Positions 18,179-26,543 of a DNA stretch of 40,754 bases are shown in pieces (positions within the stretch are counted from its first letter, which is position 1; each line of letters starts with the position of its first letter). Location of the stretch: the NCBI GenBank assembly GCA_026710865.1, contig JAPOQG010000098.1, positions 1-40,754 on the forward strand, read 5' to 3'. This DNA is from Acidimicrobiaceae bacterium. GTDB lineage: Bacteria; Actinomycetota; Acidimicrobiia; Acidimicrobiales; Aldehydirespiratoraceae. Position numbers and translations under genes: made by a program. A model generated the notes under the pieces. That model ran no database searches. It saw only the letters and a list, made by a program, of their open reading frames with translations, and was not told where the DNA came from.

Positions 18179-19084
18179 TCAGACAGTCGGCTCCTGGGGC
18201 GGGGGGCCGAGACGTTCGAACTCGGCCTCCACGTCCTCGGTGGTGAGGGTGTTGGCCGAGAAGCGGAGACGGCGATCGGCGGCGTCGGCGTGGCGCTGGG
18301 CGGCCGAGAAACGGAAGAACCGGATGGCGATCAGGGTCCACAGGTACAAGCCGCCGAGCACCTTCATCACCGCCCCGGCGGCCTGCTGGTCGGCGGCCAC
18401 CGAGATGCCGAACAGGCGCTGGGCGTGGTCGTAGACCGGGTACACCGAGCCCTCGGCGAAGGTCAGCCAGGCGGCCGGAACGGTGGGGACGATCGACATG
18501 GCGAACAGGTAGACCATCTTGGCCGGCTCGGACAGGTGGAACTCCCGCAGCGGCCCCACCACCGGCGTCCACATCGCCAGCGCGCCGGCGAACATGAGCA
18601 GGTGCATGGCGTAGTGGAAGGGGCCGCTGCGCACCGACAGCTCGACCAGGGTGTTCCAGTGCATCAGCCCCTGCAGCGCGTTGAAGACCACCGCCGCCAC
18701 CAGCGGGTGCACCAGGCGGCGGATGATCCGGGCCGAGAGCGAGCCGTCGACCACGATCAGCCGGGCCAGCCACTCGGGCACGGCCATCAGCAGCAGCGGC
18801 GGCACCACGAAGCTGATCAGCAGGTGCTGCACCATGTGCACCGAGTACAGGTACTCCTCGGCGATGTCGTGCATCGGCCAGTCCGCCGAGACCCACAGCA
18901 GGGCCGTAGCGGCCACGAAGCACAGCCGCTGGCGCTTCGTCACCGCGGCCACGCCCGGCGGCACCGCCACCGGGGCCACCACCCTCACCACATAGACGGC
19001 GACGCCGACCAGCAGGGCGATCGTCAGCCACACCTCGGGATGGAACTGGTAGCGCCAGGCGTCGGTGGCGGCCGGCGCGCCCAT
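18179..19084 (-). CDS. ctaG: Cytochrome c oxidase assembly protein CtaG (caa3 type)
   Basis: A 301-residue membrane protein of the CtaG_Caa3 family with about seven segments. Typical stretches are WPMHDIAEEYLYSVHMVQHLLISFVVPPLLLM, whose histidines may bind copper, GLMHWNTLVE, PFHYAMHLLMFAGALAMWTPVVGP and YDHAQRLFGISVAADQQAAG. It helps deliver copper to the caa3 oxidase. It is the last gene of the long minus-strand oxidase operon, two bases after the subunit IV stop. Confidence 0.9.
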   Translation of the reverse strand: MGAPAATDAWRYQFHPEVWLTIALLVGVAVYVVRVVAPVAVPPGVAAVTKRQRLCFVAATALLWVSADWPMHDIAEEYLYSVHMVQHLLISFVVPPLLLMAVPEWLARLIVVDGSLSARIIRRLVHPLVAAVVFNALQGLMHWNTLVELSVRSGPFHYAMHLLMFAGALAMWTPVVGPLREFHLSEPAKMVYLFAMSIVPTVPAAWLTFAEGSVYPVYDHAQRLFGISVAADQQAAGAVMKVLGGLYLWTLIAIRFFRFSAAQRHADAADRRLRFSANTLTTEDVEAEFERLGPPPQEPTV

Positions 19085-19086
19085 GC

Positions 19087-19467
19087 CTAGACCCAGAATT
19101 CGAAGACCGTCAACGTGACCAGGTACACGCCGACGGCCAGGGTGAGCCCCGCGGTGAACATCCGGCCGAACAGCTTGCTGTCGAAACGCAGGTGCATGAA
19201 CCAGGTGGCCACCAAATAGAACTTGACGACCATCATGAAGATCAGCGAGGGCACCAGCGCGACGCCCCAGTCGAGCACCGTTTCGAAGTAGGTGAACACC
19301 TCCAGCGCGGTGATCACGGCCAGCACGATGGCGATCTTGGCGTAGGCCCAGTCGGAGGGATGGGCGTGGCCCTCGTCGTGGTCGGCGTCGGAGTGCTCGC
19401 CGGCCGCGCCGGTAGCGGGCTCGGGGTGCTCGGAGGTGGCGGTGTCGCTCATCGGAGAGTGTCGCAT
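19087..19467 (-). CDS. Cytochrome c oxidase subunit IV (prokaryotic COX4)
   Basis: A small membrane protein with a His/Asp-rich N-terminus (EHSDADHDEGHAHPSDWAYAK) and three hydrophobic segments including ALEVFTYFE and FMMVVKFYLVATWFMHLRFD, the signature of the COX4_pro/CyoD-like subunit. Two ATG starts are possible (19467 or 19452). The second gives MSDTATSEHPEP, but neither has a strong Shine-Dalgarno. It sits between ctaE and ctaG in the operon. Confidence 0.88.
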   Translation of the reverse strand: MRHSPMSDTATSEHPEPATGAAGEHSDADHDEGHAHPSDWAYAKIAIVLAVITALEVFTYFETVLDWGVALVPSLIFMMVVKFYLVATWFMHLRFDSKLFGRMFTAGLTLAVGVYLVTLTVFEFWV

Positions 19468-19492
19468 ATGGGGGCAGTGTCGCGCATGGGAG

Positions 19493-20125
19493 TCAGTCGG
19501 CGGGGATCAGGTAGATGACGGTGAAGATGAAGATCCAGACGATGTCCACGAAGTGCCAGTAGAGGCCCACGATCTCCACCGTCTCCGCGTTGCGCTGGGT
19601 CAGCTTGCCCTTCACCGACGCCACGAACAGCGACATCAGCATCACGATGCCGAGGCTCACGTGCACGCCGTGGAAGCCGGTCAGGGTGAAGAAGGCGCTG
19701 CTGGCCGGGTTGGTGGTGAAGGCCACGCCCTCGCGCACGAAGGTGGTGAACTCGTACACCTGCCCGCCGATGAAGATCCCGCCGAGCAGCGCGGTGGCCA
19801 GCAGCCAGGTGCGGCCGGCCTCGTCCTCGCCCCGGGACACCGCGGAGAGGGCCAGCACCATCGTCAGCGAGCTCATCAGCAGCACGAACGAGCTCACCGA
19901 CGTGAACGGGATGTCGAACACGTCGGTGGGCAGCGTGCGCCCGTTGCCCCGGGTCTTGTACAGCAGGTAGGTGGAGATCAGGCCGCCGAACAGCAGGCAC
20001 TCCGAGCCCAGGAACACCCACATGGCCAGCTTGGTGTGGGACAGGCCGGTGGTTGTCGCGTGCTCGTCGTGGCCGTCCTCGTCGGCCGCGTGGCCGTGAT
20101 CGGCTACCAGGGGCTCCGCGCTCAT
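19493..20125 (-). CDS. ctaE: Cytochrome c oxidase subunit III
   Basis: A 210-residue heme-copper oxidase subunit III with five to six membrane segments. After a His-rich N-terminus (DHGHAADEDGHDEHA) come LAMWVFLGSECLLFGGLI, containing the conserved glutamate, AFFTLTGFHGVHVSLGIVML and GLYWHFVDIVWIFIFTVIYL. It is a structural subunit of the caa3 complex, supporting proton uptake. Its ATG overlaps the stop of a 13-codon mini-ORF, within a duplicated ribosome-binding segment. Confidence 0.93.
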   Translation of the reverse strand: MSAEPLVADHGHAADEDGHDEHATTTGLSHTKLAMWVFLGSECLLFGGLISTYLLYKTRGNGRTLPTDVFDIPFTSVSSFVLLMSSLTMVLALSAVSRGEDEAGRTWLLATALLGGIFIGGQVYEFTTFVREGVAFTTNPASSAFFTLTGFHGVHVSLGIVMLMSLFVASVKGKLTQRNAETVEIVGLYWHFVDIVWIFIFTVIYLIPAD

Positions 20126-20187
20126 GGCTGGGCTCCCCGGCCGGCGGGTTCGATGGCCATCATGACTGGCCCTCCCGGCCGGCGGGT
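20122..20187 (-). repeat. Tandemly duplicated translation-start segment before ctaE
   Basis: Two 28-base copies with a 38-base period (20122-20149 and 20160-20187, four mismatches) each read on the minus strand ACCCGCCGGCCGGG, then a purine-rich ribosome-binding stretch, then ATGA. The downstream copy starts ctaE. The upstream copy starts a mini-ORF, MMAIEPAGRGAQP, whose stop overlaps the ctaE ATG. The duplication thus creates a short translated spacer between ctaD and ctaE. Confidence 0.65.
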
Positions 20188-20276
20188 CCTGTCCCCGGCG
20201 CGGCCTGACGGCGCGAGCGCCGCCATTCCTTGCCCCGGCGCCACCCCCCGGCCTGACTGGTCGCGTCGGGGGTCAT
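20160..20276 (-). CDS. Putative 38-residue coupled ORF after ctaD
   Basis: The ATG overlaps the ctaD stop (ATGA), and the frame encodes MTPDATSQAGGWRRGKEWRR, then SRRQAAPGTG and a short tail. Its own stop overlaps the start of the 13-codon mini-ORF. The peptide is basic, has no membrane segment and matches no family I know. Continuous coupling from ctaD through this ORF to ctaE supports translation, but it may be only a spacer. Confidence 0.35.
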   Translation of the reverse strand: MTPDATSQAGGWRRGKEWRRSRRQAAPGTGPAGREGQS

Positions 20277-22252
20277 GGCTGGTCGCCTTCTGTCGAACTG
20301 CCTTCGGTGGCCTCGTCGTCGTGGTGGTCGTGGGTGGCGTCTGGGTCGTCGACGGGTTCCATGGCCCACGAGTAGAGGGAGGCGATGGTGAGGAGGGCGC
20401 CGATCAGCGCCAGCCAGAGGTTGAAGATCAGGCCGTAGCCGATGAGCGGCAGCCCGACCGCCACCGCCAGCGGCCAGAACGACGGCGACGGCAGGTGCAC
20501 GCCGGTGGCCTCGCCGGTCTGGGCGGCCTCCTCCACGGTGGCGACCCGAACCACGGTGCCCTCGTCGTTCTCGGCGTACTTGTTGTGCCACCAGTCGTCT
20601 CGCCCGTGCACCTGGGGCACGGTGTCGAAGTTGTGCTCCGGCACCGGCGACGGGATCGACCACTCGAGGCTGCGGGCATCCCACGGGTCCGGCCCGGGCG
20701 GGGGCAGATGGGGGGCGTCGCGTTTGGACTTGACCACGTTCCACATGAACACCACCACGCTCACCGCGATCAGCAGCGACCCGACGGTGGCGGCCATGTT
20801 CCAGAACTCGAAGCCGTAGCCCCTCGCATAGGTGTCGATGCGCCGGGACATCCCCTGCAGGCCCAGGATGTGCATGGGGCCGAAGGTCAGGTTGAAGCCC
20901 ACCAGCATGATCCAGAAGTTCCAGTTGCCCAGCCGCTCGTTGAGGAAATGGCCCCACACCTTGGGCCACCAGAAGTACAGGCCGGCGAACAGGCCGAGCA
21001 CGCCGCCGCCGAAGATCACATAGTGGAAGTGGGCCACGATGTAGTAGGTGTCGGTCTGCTGGGTGTCGGCCGGCGCCACCGAGTGGGTCACGCCGGACAG
21101 GCCGCCGATGGTGAACATGGCCACCGTGGCCACCGCGAACTTCATGGCCACCGTGAAGCGCAGCCTCCCGCCCCACATCGTGGCAAGCCAGTTGAGGACC
21201 TTCACCCCCGTGGGCACTGCGATGAACATGGTCGAGAGCGAGAAGGCGGCCACCGAGATGGGCCCGATGCCCGAAACGAACATGTGGTGGGCCCACACGC
21301 CCCAGCCCATGAAGCCGATGGCGATGCCCGAGAACACCATGAACTCGTAACCGAACAGGGGCTTGCGGCTGAAGGTCGGGATTATCTCCGACACCACCCC
21401 GAAGGCGGGCAGGATGATGATGTACACCTCCGGATGGCCGAATATCCAGAACAGGTGCTGCCATAGGAGCGGGTCGGCGCCGGCGTCGGGGTTGAAGAAC
21501 TGGGCGTCGAAGAGCCGGTCGAACATCAACAGGAACAGGGCGACGGTTATCACCGGCAGCGCGAACAGCAGCAGGAACTGGGTGATCAGCAGCATCCAGG
21601 TGAGCACCGGCATGCGCATCAGCGTCATGCCCGGGGCCCGCATGTTGAGGCAGGTGACGATGAGGTTTATGGACGAGACCAGCGACGCTATGCCCAGGAT
21701 CTGCAGGCCGATGGCGTAGAAGTCCACGCCGTGGCTGGGCGAGAAGGCCACGCCGCTGTTGGTCGCATAGCAGAACCACCCGCAGTCGGCGCCGCCGCCG
21801 CCCACAATCCATGAGGTGTTCAGGAAGATGGCCCCCGACAGCCAGATCCAGTACGAGAGCGCGTTGAGGCGGGGGAAGGCGACGTCGCGGGCCCCGATCT
21901 GGAGGGGAATGAAGTAGTTCGCGAAAGCGGCGGCCAGCGGCATGATGAACAGGAACACCATGGTGACGCCGTGCATGGTGTACACCTGGTTGTAGACGTC
22001 GGCGCTGAGCACCGAGCCCTCGGGAGCGGCCAGTTGCAGCCGGATGAGCAGCGCCTCGACCCCGCCGACCACGAAGAAGAACATCGCGGAGGCGCCGTAG
22101 AGGATCCCGATGCGCTTGTGGTCGACGGTGCTGAGCCAGTCCCGCCAACCCCGGCCGCCCTGTGGTCGAGTGAACACGCCGAGGGGCCGCTCGACATAGC
22201 GGGCGGTGTCGCCCGGGCCGAGCTCGAGGGGCGTCTTCTCAGTGATCGCCAT
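20273..22252 (-). CDS. ctaD: Cytochrome c oxidase subunit I (caa3 type)
   Basis: The catalytic subunit that reduces oxygen to water and pumps protons. All metal ligands are present: YTMHGVTMVF (heme a His), IFGHPEVYIIILP (CuB His and the cross-linked Tyr), VWAHHMFVSG (CuB His pair) and VAHFHYVIFGG (heme a3 and heme a His). At 659 residues it is longer than the usual 530-570. After helix XII a cytoplasmic linker (HLPPPGPDPWDARSLEW) leads to two extra hydrophobic segments (FWPLAVAVGLPLIGYGLI and LALIGALLTIASLYSWAM) and an Asp/His tail, resembling a fused small subunit. A 35-base gap follows ctaC. Confidence 0.96.
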   Translation of the reverse strand: MAITEKTPLELGPGDTARYVERPLGVFTRPQGGRGWRDWLSTVDHKRIGILYGASAMFFFVVGGVEALLIRLQLAAPEGSVLSADVYNQVYTMHGVTMVFLFIMPLAAAFANYFIPLQIGARDVAFPRLNALSYWIWLSGAIFLNTSWIVGGGGADCGWFCYATNSGVAFSPSHGVDFYAIGLQILGIASLVSSINLIVTCLNMRAPGMTLMRMPVLTWMLLITQFLLLFALPVITVALFLLMFDRLFDAQFFNPDAGADPLLWQHLFWIFGHPEVYIIILPAFGVVSEIIPTFSRKPLFGYEFMVFSGIAIGFMGWGVWAHHMFVSGIGPISVAAFSLSTMFIAVPTGVKVLNWLATMWGGRLRFTVAMKFAVATVAMFTIGGLSGVTHSVAPADTQQTDTYYIVAHFHYVIFGGGVLGLFAGLYFWWPKVWGHFLNERLGNWNFWIMLVGFNLTFGPMHILGLQGMSRRIDTYARGYGFEFWNMAATVGSLLIAVSVVVFMWNVVKSKRDAPHLPPPGPDPWDARSLEWSIPSPVPEHNFDTVPQVHGRDDWWHNKYAENDEGTVVRVATVEEAAQTGEATGVHLPSPSFWPLAVAVGLPLIGYGLIFNLWLALIGALLTIASLYSWAMEPVDDPDATHDHHDDEATEGSSTEGDQP

Positions 22253-22287
22253 GTTGCTCCAGCACCTCCCTGCTCTCTAGCGCCACG

Positions 22288-23523
22288 TCACTCCACCTGG
22301 GTCGCTTCGATGATCCAGTCTGCGGGCCTGTTCCCCAGCCCTGCAAGGTAGGCCACCAGGTCGTCGATCTGCTGCTCGCTCAGGTCCAGGTCGGGCATGC
22401 CCCGGTACTGCTTGCCCGGCACGGTGTAGTTGGCCTTGAGATCTCCGGGGTTGCGCAGCCAGGCCTCGAGCTGGACCCGGTTGAGCGACCCGTCGGCGTT
22501 GTAGAGGTTGAAGATGCCGCCGGCGAAGGTGCTCCGGCTGGCGAGGTGGGTCAGGTTGGGGGCCGCCCCGGACGCCTGGTCGGCGCTCTCGAAGACGTCG
22601 TCGTTGACTCCCTCGATGACGTGGCAGGAGGTGCAGATGCCGGAGAACACCTCCAGGCCCGCCAGTGCGGCCGGATCGGCAGGCTCGACCGCGTCCTGAG
22701 TGGTATCGTCGACCCACGACTGGAAGTCGGCGGGGGTCAGCGCCACCACCTGCATCCTCATGCGGGAGTGGGACAGGCCGCAGAACTCGGTGCACTGCCC
22801 GAAGTAGAAGCCGGGATCGGAGGCCTCGATCTTCCAGGGCGAGAAGCGGTTGGGCACGGCGTCGCGCTTGCCGTTGAGGGCAGGGATCCAGAACGAGTGG
22901 ATCACGTCGCGTGAGGTGAGGATCAGCTCGACCTCCTCGCCGGTGGGGATCACCATCTGGCCGGAGGTGACGATGTCGGCCGGCGGCAGCGTCTTGGCGT
23001 CGCCGTGGGCCCTCAGATCGGCGAGGTCGACCTGATCGCTGAAGTAGTAGCGGAACTCCCACCACCACTGGTTGCCCACCACCACCACGGTCGGCTCCCA
23101 CTCGACGCTCCGATCGTCGACGGTGACGCCCATCAAGTTGGTCTCGGTGGCGTCGACGGTGGGAAGAGACCACAGCATGATTCCGGCCACGGCGGCCATT
23201 GTCACGAAGAAGCCCACGGTCCAGCCGACCTCCAGCGGGACGTGGCCGTGGGTCTGAGCGGGCCACTCGTCGTCGCCCTCGTAGTTCTTGACCCGGTTGC
23301 GCCATATCAGCCAGACCATGGCCACCGTGATGCCCACCAACACCACCGCGGCGATCCAGAAGACGGGAAGCACCCCCCTGGAGTGCAGTTCCCTGGCGAT
23401 CGGGCCCTGCGGTGCGAACGTGTCGAGCTCGGCGTCGGATGCGCAGCCCGTGGCGACGGCGGCGCCCAGCAGCGAGAGCAACCACCCAGAGACGCGGCCC
23501 AGCGGCCGAGCGGGGAGACGCAC
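22288..23523 (-). CDS. ctaC: Cytochrome c oxidase subunit II with fused cytochrome c
   Basis: This subunit accepts electrons at CuA and passes them to subunit I. I chose GTG 23523 (VRLPARPLGRVSGWLL), one base after the upstream stop and behind GAGGAG. It gives a lipoprotein signal with lipobox ATGC, two membrane helices and a cupredoxin domain with HSFWIPALNG and QCTEFCGLSHSRMRM as CuA ligands. The C-terminal 100 residues hold a heme c site, CTSCH, and a possible axial Met in YRGMPDLDLS, so this is a caa3-type oxidase. The ORF track start at 23568 would overlap the upstream gene by 44 bases. Confidence 0.93.
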   Translation of the reverse strand: MRLPARPLGRVSGWLLSLLGAAVATGCASDAELDTFAPQGPIARELHSRGVLPVFWIAAVVLVGITVAMVWLIWRNRVKNYEGDDEWPAQTHGHVPLEVGWTVGFFVTMAAVAGIMLWSLPTVDATETNLMGVTVDDRSVEWEPTVVVVGNQWWWEFRYYFSDQVDLADLRAHGDAKTLPPADIVTSGQMVIPTGEEVELILTSRDVIHSFWIPALNGKRDAVPNRFSPWKIEASDPGFYFGQCTEFCGLSHSRMRMQVVALTPADFQSWVDDTTQDAVEPADPAALAGLEVFSGICTSCHVIEGVNDDVFESADQASGAAPNLTHLASRSTFAGGIFNLYNADGSLNRVQLEAWLRNPGDLKANYTVPGKQYRGMPDLDLSEQQIDDLVAYLAGLGNRPADWIIEATQVE

Positions 23524-23524
23524 G

Positions 23525-24322
23525 TCAGCCGCTCTCCTCATGCACGGCCGGCTCGCCGGTCTCCTCATGGGTGTCGACCTCGTGGTGGACGAAGTCGCGC
23601 TCGCCGGCCACCGCGGCGAGCACCCCGCCCACCAGCAGCAGCAGGGCGGCCACCGGTCCCAGGATCCGCACCAGGCGACGCCCGAGACCGGGACGGCTGG
23701 TGTACACCCAGGCGCCGATCAGGATCAGCCCGGACGCGACACCGGCGACCCACACTGCCTCCAGCTTGGACACGTTCAGCAGGATGCGGGAGGCGGCCAG
23801 CACGATCACAGCCACACCGAGCGTGCCCACGACGGGGATCTCGATGGGCGCCATGATGCGGTTGCGCAACTCCCGGTTGATCTCGGCGTCGCCGGTGGCC
23901 CGGTCGGACCAGGCGTCCATCGTCCACTCGACCAGCGAGAGGAAGAGCAGGGCGAGGCCCAGCACGAACACCATGGGGTGCAGCACCAGGCCCACCGCGG
24001 CCGCGCCCACGCCGAAGGCGGCCACCACCGGCCAGAAGCTGGCCCTCACGGGCTGGTCGGTGAGCACCTCGGCCAGGTTCTGGAGGCGGGCCTGGGCCGA
24101 GGCGTCGGCGTCGCGGAACGACACCAGCACCAGGCTGACGGTCAGACAGGCCACGGCCAGCCCGACGAGCACCCCGTAGCCGATGTGGTCGCCGACGCCG
24201 CCCTTCCAACCCAGCGAGACGGGGCCGACGTGGCTGCCGCCCGTGGTGTAGCCGTAGACGAGGGCGGCCGCACAGAAGGCGGCGGACAGTCCGAAGAAGA
24301 ACTTGAAACCGGTGGTGAACAT
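23525..24322 (-). CDS. Conserved membrane protein of the oxidase operon
   Basis: A 265-residue protein with about seven or eight hydrophobic segments (FKFFFGLSAAFCAAALVYGY, YGVLVGLAVACLTVSLVLV, FWPVVAAFGVGAAAVGLVL and others) and a His/Glu-rich C-terminus (FVHHEVDTHEETGEPAVHEE). I do not recognise a named family with confidence. Position between the subunit III-like gene (16 bases) and ctaC (one base before its GTG) argues for a role in oxidase assembly or as an accessory subunit. The acidic/His tail could bind metal, but that is speculation. Confidence 0.75.
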   Translation of the reverse strand: MFTTGFKFFFGLSAAFCAAALVYGYTTGGSHVGPVSLGWKGGVGDHIGYGVLVGLAVACLTVSLVLVSFRDADASAQARLQNLAEVLTDQPVRASFWPVVAAFGVGAAAVGLVLHPMVFVLGLALLFLSLVEWTMDAWSDRATGDAEINRELRNRIMAPIEIPVVGTLGVAVIVLAASRILLNVSKLEAVWVAGVASGLILIGAWVYTSRPGLGRRLVRILGPVAALLLLVGGVLAAVAGERDFVHHEVDTHEETGEPAVHEESG

Positions 24323-24338
24323 GCTCGGCCCGCCTGCC

Positions 24339-24923
24339 CTACTTCGTGACGAACACGACGTACCACACCAGGAAGTAGCACAGCACGCACATATGCCAGA
24401 ACATTGCCGAGGCCTGCACCGCGTGGGCCAGATCGCGACCGAAGGGCCCCAGCAGCGAGCGGATGGTGGTCACCGCCAGCATCGCCATCGCCCCGACGAG
24501 CATGGCGATGAACGACCCGGTGACCGCGTAGAACAGCAGCTCGGCCCGGCCGCCGTCGATGGCGAAGGCGGTGTCCTGGTAGACGAACCAGAACTGGTTG
24601 ATGACCGCGGCGCCGAACATGAGGGTGACCCCAAGCGCGATGAACCCGTGGGGCCGGTCCTCGGCCCGGGCGGCCTGCACGGCCCACTGCACCGTCACCA
24701 TGGACAGCGCCAGCGTCATCATCATCATCCCTGCGGGGCCGAGCTCGACCGTGCCCGACGGGAACCACTCCTCGCCCAGGGCCAGGGTCTGCTGGCGCTG
24801 CTGGACGTACACCGACACGAGGGCGGCGAAGGCCATGAAGACCGCTCCGGTGGCCATCAGGGCGCCGACGACGACAGTGCGGGGGCGGGTCGCCTCCGCC
24901 GCCGGCAGCTCGGTCGTCCTCAT
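24339..24923 (-). CDS. Cytochrome c oxidase subunit III-like protein (second copy)
   Basis: A 194-residue membrane protein with five hydrophobic segments resembling subunit III: VVVGALMATGAVFMAFAALV, MMMMTLALSMVTVQWAVQAA, PHGFIALGVTLMFGAAVINQF and AMFWHMCVLCYFLVWYVVFV (the last like the FWHFVDIVW end of ctaE). The conserved membrane glutamate (LGSE in ctaE) is not recognisable. Its ATG overlaps the stop of the subunit I-like gene by four bases, so the two are translationally coupled and probably form a pair. The operon therefore encodes two I/III sets, one canonical and one divergent. Confidence 0.75.
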   Translation of the reverse strand: MRTTELPAAEATRPRTVVVGALMATGAVFMAFAALVSVYVQQRQQTLALGEEWFPSGTVELGPAGMMMMTLALSMVTVQWAVQAARAEDRPHGFIALGVTLMFGAAVINQFWFVYQDTAFAIDGGRAELLFYAVTGSFIAMLVGAMAMLAVTTIRSLLGPFGRDLAHAVQASAMFWHMCVLCYFLVWYVVFVTK

Positions 24924-26479
24924 GCCGGCTCGCTCCCGGCCGCCTCGGGCGTGTCCGCCGCCGACGGCTTCAGGGCTGAGGCCACACCGAACAGGGCCAC
25001 GGACAACCCGGCCGCCACCAGCAGGGATCCGATCAAGGCCACCACGTTGAGGGCGGCGCTTCCGTCGAGCGCGAGAGCCATCAGATCAGGATCATCGGCG
25101 ATGAAGCCGGAGGCCAGGTCGGCCAGTACCAGCAGCCCGCCGCCGCCGAACAGCAGCACGATCGCTCCCCGGGCAAGCCTCGGCTGGATCGGGCCGAACA
25201 GCAGCTGCGGCCAGGTCGCCAGAGCAGCCACGGCCGCGACGAGGCCGGCGACGACGACGCCGTGGAACACCGCCCAGGTGGCAGAGGTCTCGAGCAGGTC
25301 AAGGGGCTCGATCACTCGAAGGGCCCCCACCAGGGCGGCCGCGCCGAGGAGCTTGAGGGCCGCGCCCGCGCCCAGCATCCGGGTGTCCAGGAGCCGGTCC
25401 AGCGTCTTCGATCCCCGCATCGCCAGCTCGCCGACGCCGCCGGCCGTGGCCACGACCGGCACGACCGCGGCCAGACCGAACGCCACGTAGACGAGCCCGT
25501 CGCGGAGGTCCTGCGGGGCGGTGAAGTAGTCCTGTGACCAGCCGCCCATCGCCAGCAGGCCGAACAGCCCCACCACGATGAGCATGGCCTCGGGACGGCT
25601 GGAGCGGGCACCGACGGCCGCGCCGGCCGCAGTGAAGATGATGCCGAGCACCGGCACGGCCATGGCGTACACCGCGGGCTGCTCCACGAGCCAGTCGAGC
25701 TGGAGCCAGATGTCGGGGCTCTCGGGGCGGCCGAAGGCGATCGCCGGCCGGCCCCGCAAGTCTGCGTAGATGACCACGATGTTGGCGATGGCCACCGGCA
25801 GCGAGAGCAGCCACACCACTGCGGTCACCAGCACCGACCAGGAGAAGGGGGGAACGTCCAGGAGGCTCATGCCGGTCCGGCGCAACGAGATCACGGTGGT
25901 GGCGACCACGATGGCCCCGAGCAGCAGGCCGACGATCATGATGCCGGTGCCGAGCAGCGTGAGGGCCATGGCGTCGCTCTCGTTGCCGGTCACACCGTCG
26001 AGCGCGCCCCAGCCCCCTCCCGCGAGGACCGACGCGACGACGATGACCGCGCCGATCTTCCACGACCAGAACGACGCCAGCGCGGCTCGCGGGAAGGCCG
26101 CATTGCCCGCTCCCACCTGGGCCGGCATGACTGCCATTGCCAGACCGAGGAGCAGCGGCATCACCACCAGCAGCAGGAACGACACCCGGTAGAGCGTCCA
26201 CATGCGGAAGTAGGCGTTGAGGCCTCCGAACAGGTCGTCGGGAGCCACCGCGTCGGTGCGCCCCAGCGAGAGCAGCACGCCGATGGCGGCCGTGCCCAGC
26301 CCCAGCAGGAGCGACGAGATCACGAAGAGCCTGCCGACCTGCGCCGCGTCGTTGGTCATGAACGGCTGGGCCAGCCCTCTGGGCGCCCCGATCGTCTCAG
26401 CGGGGGACGCCGGCGCGGCCGCGCCTACGGCGTCGGCCGCAGCCTCCGATTCCGCGACGGGGGAGTCGGTCAGCGTCAT
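24920..26479 (-). CDS. Divergent subunit I-like membrane protein lacking metal ligands
   Basis: A 519-residue protein with about 12 membrane segments that aligns by eye with ctaD throughout: WTLYRVSFLLLVVMPLLLG with YTMHGVTMVFLFIMPLAAA, WLVEQPAVYAMAVPVLGII with WIFGHPEVYIIILPAFGVV, GGWSQDYF with GVWAHHMF, and WAVFHGVVVAG with VAHFHYVIFGG. The heme a ligand is Tyr97, the CuB histidines are Gln268, Gln317 and Asp318, and the heme a3 ligand is Val405; only His407 survives. It cannot hold the binuclear centre. Reading frame and membrane topology are intact, so it is probably a functional non-catalytic paralogue and not a decaying gene. Coupled to the subunit III-like gene. Confidence 0.8.
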   Translation of the reverse strand: MTLTDSPVAESEAAADAVGAAAPASPAETIGAPRGLAQPFMTNDAAQVGRLFVISSLLLGLGTAAIGVLLSLGRTDAVAPDDLFGGLNAYFRMWTLYRVSFLLLVVMPLLLGLAMAVMPAQVGAGNAAFPRAALASFWSWKIGAVIVVASVLAGGGWGALDGVTGNESDAMALTLLGTGIMIVGLLLGAIVVATTVISLRRTGMSLLDVPPFSWSVLVTAVVWLLSLPVAIANIVVIYADLRGRPAIAFGRPESPDIWLQLDWLVEQPAVYAMAVPVLGIIFTAAGAAVGARSSRPEAMLIVVGLFGLLAMGGWSQDYFTAPQDLRDGLVYVAFGLAAVVPVVATAGGVGELAMRGSKTLDRLLDTRMLGAGAALKLLGAAALVGALRVIEPLDLLETSATWAVFHGVVVAGLVAAVAALATWPQLLFGPIQPRLARGAIVLLFGGGGLLVLADLASGFIADDPDLMALALDGSAALNVVALIGSLLVAAGLSVALFGVASALKPSAADTPEAAGSEPA

Positions 26480-26543
26480 CGGGGGGCGATGCTACACATT
26501 GACGATGGGGCCGCCGACAATCGGCGTCGACGCGTCTTCATTG

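Noticed and set aside
19436-21466. 676-aa plus-strand ORF across ctaE and ctaD
   Set aside because: Antisense shadow; His/Gly/Val-rich translation with no domain.
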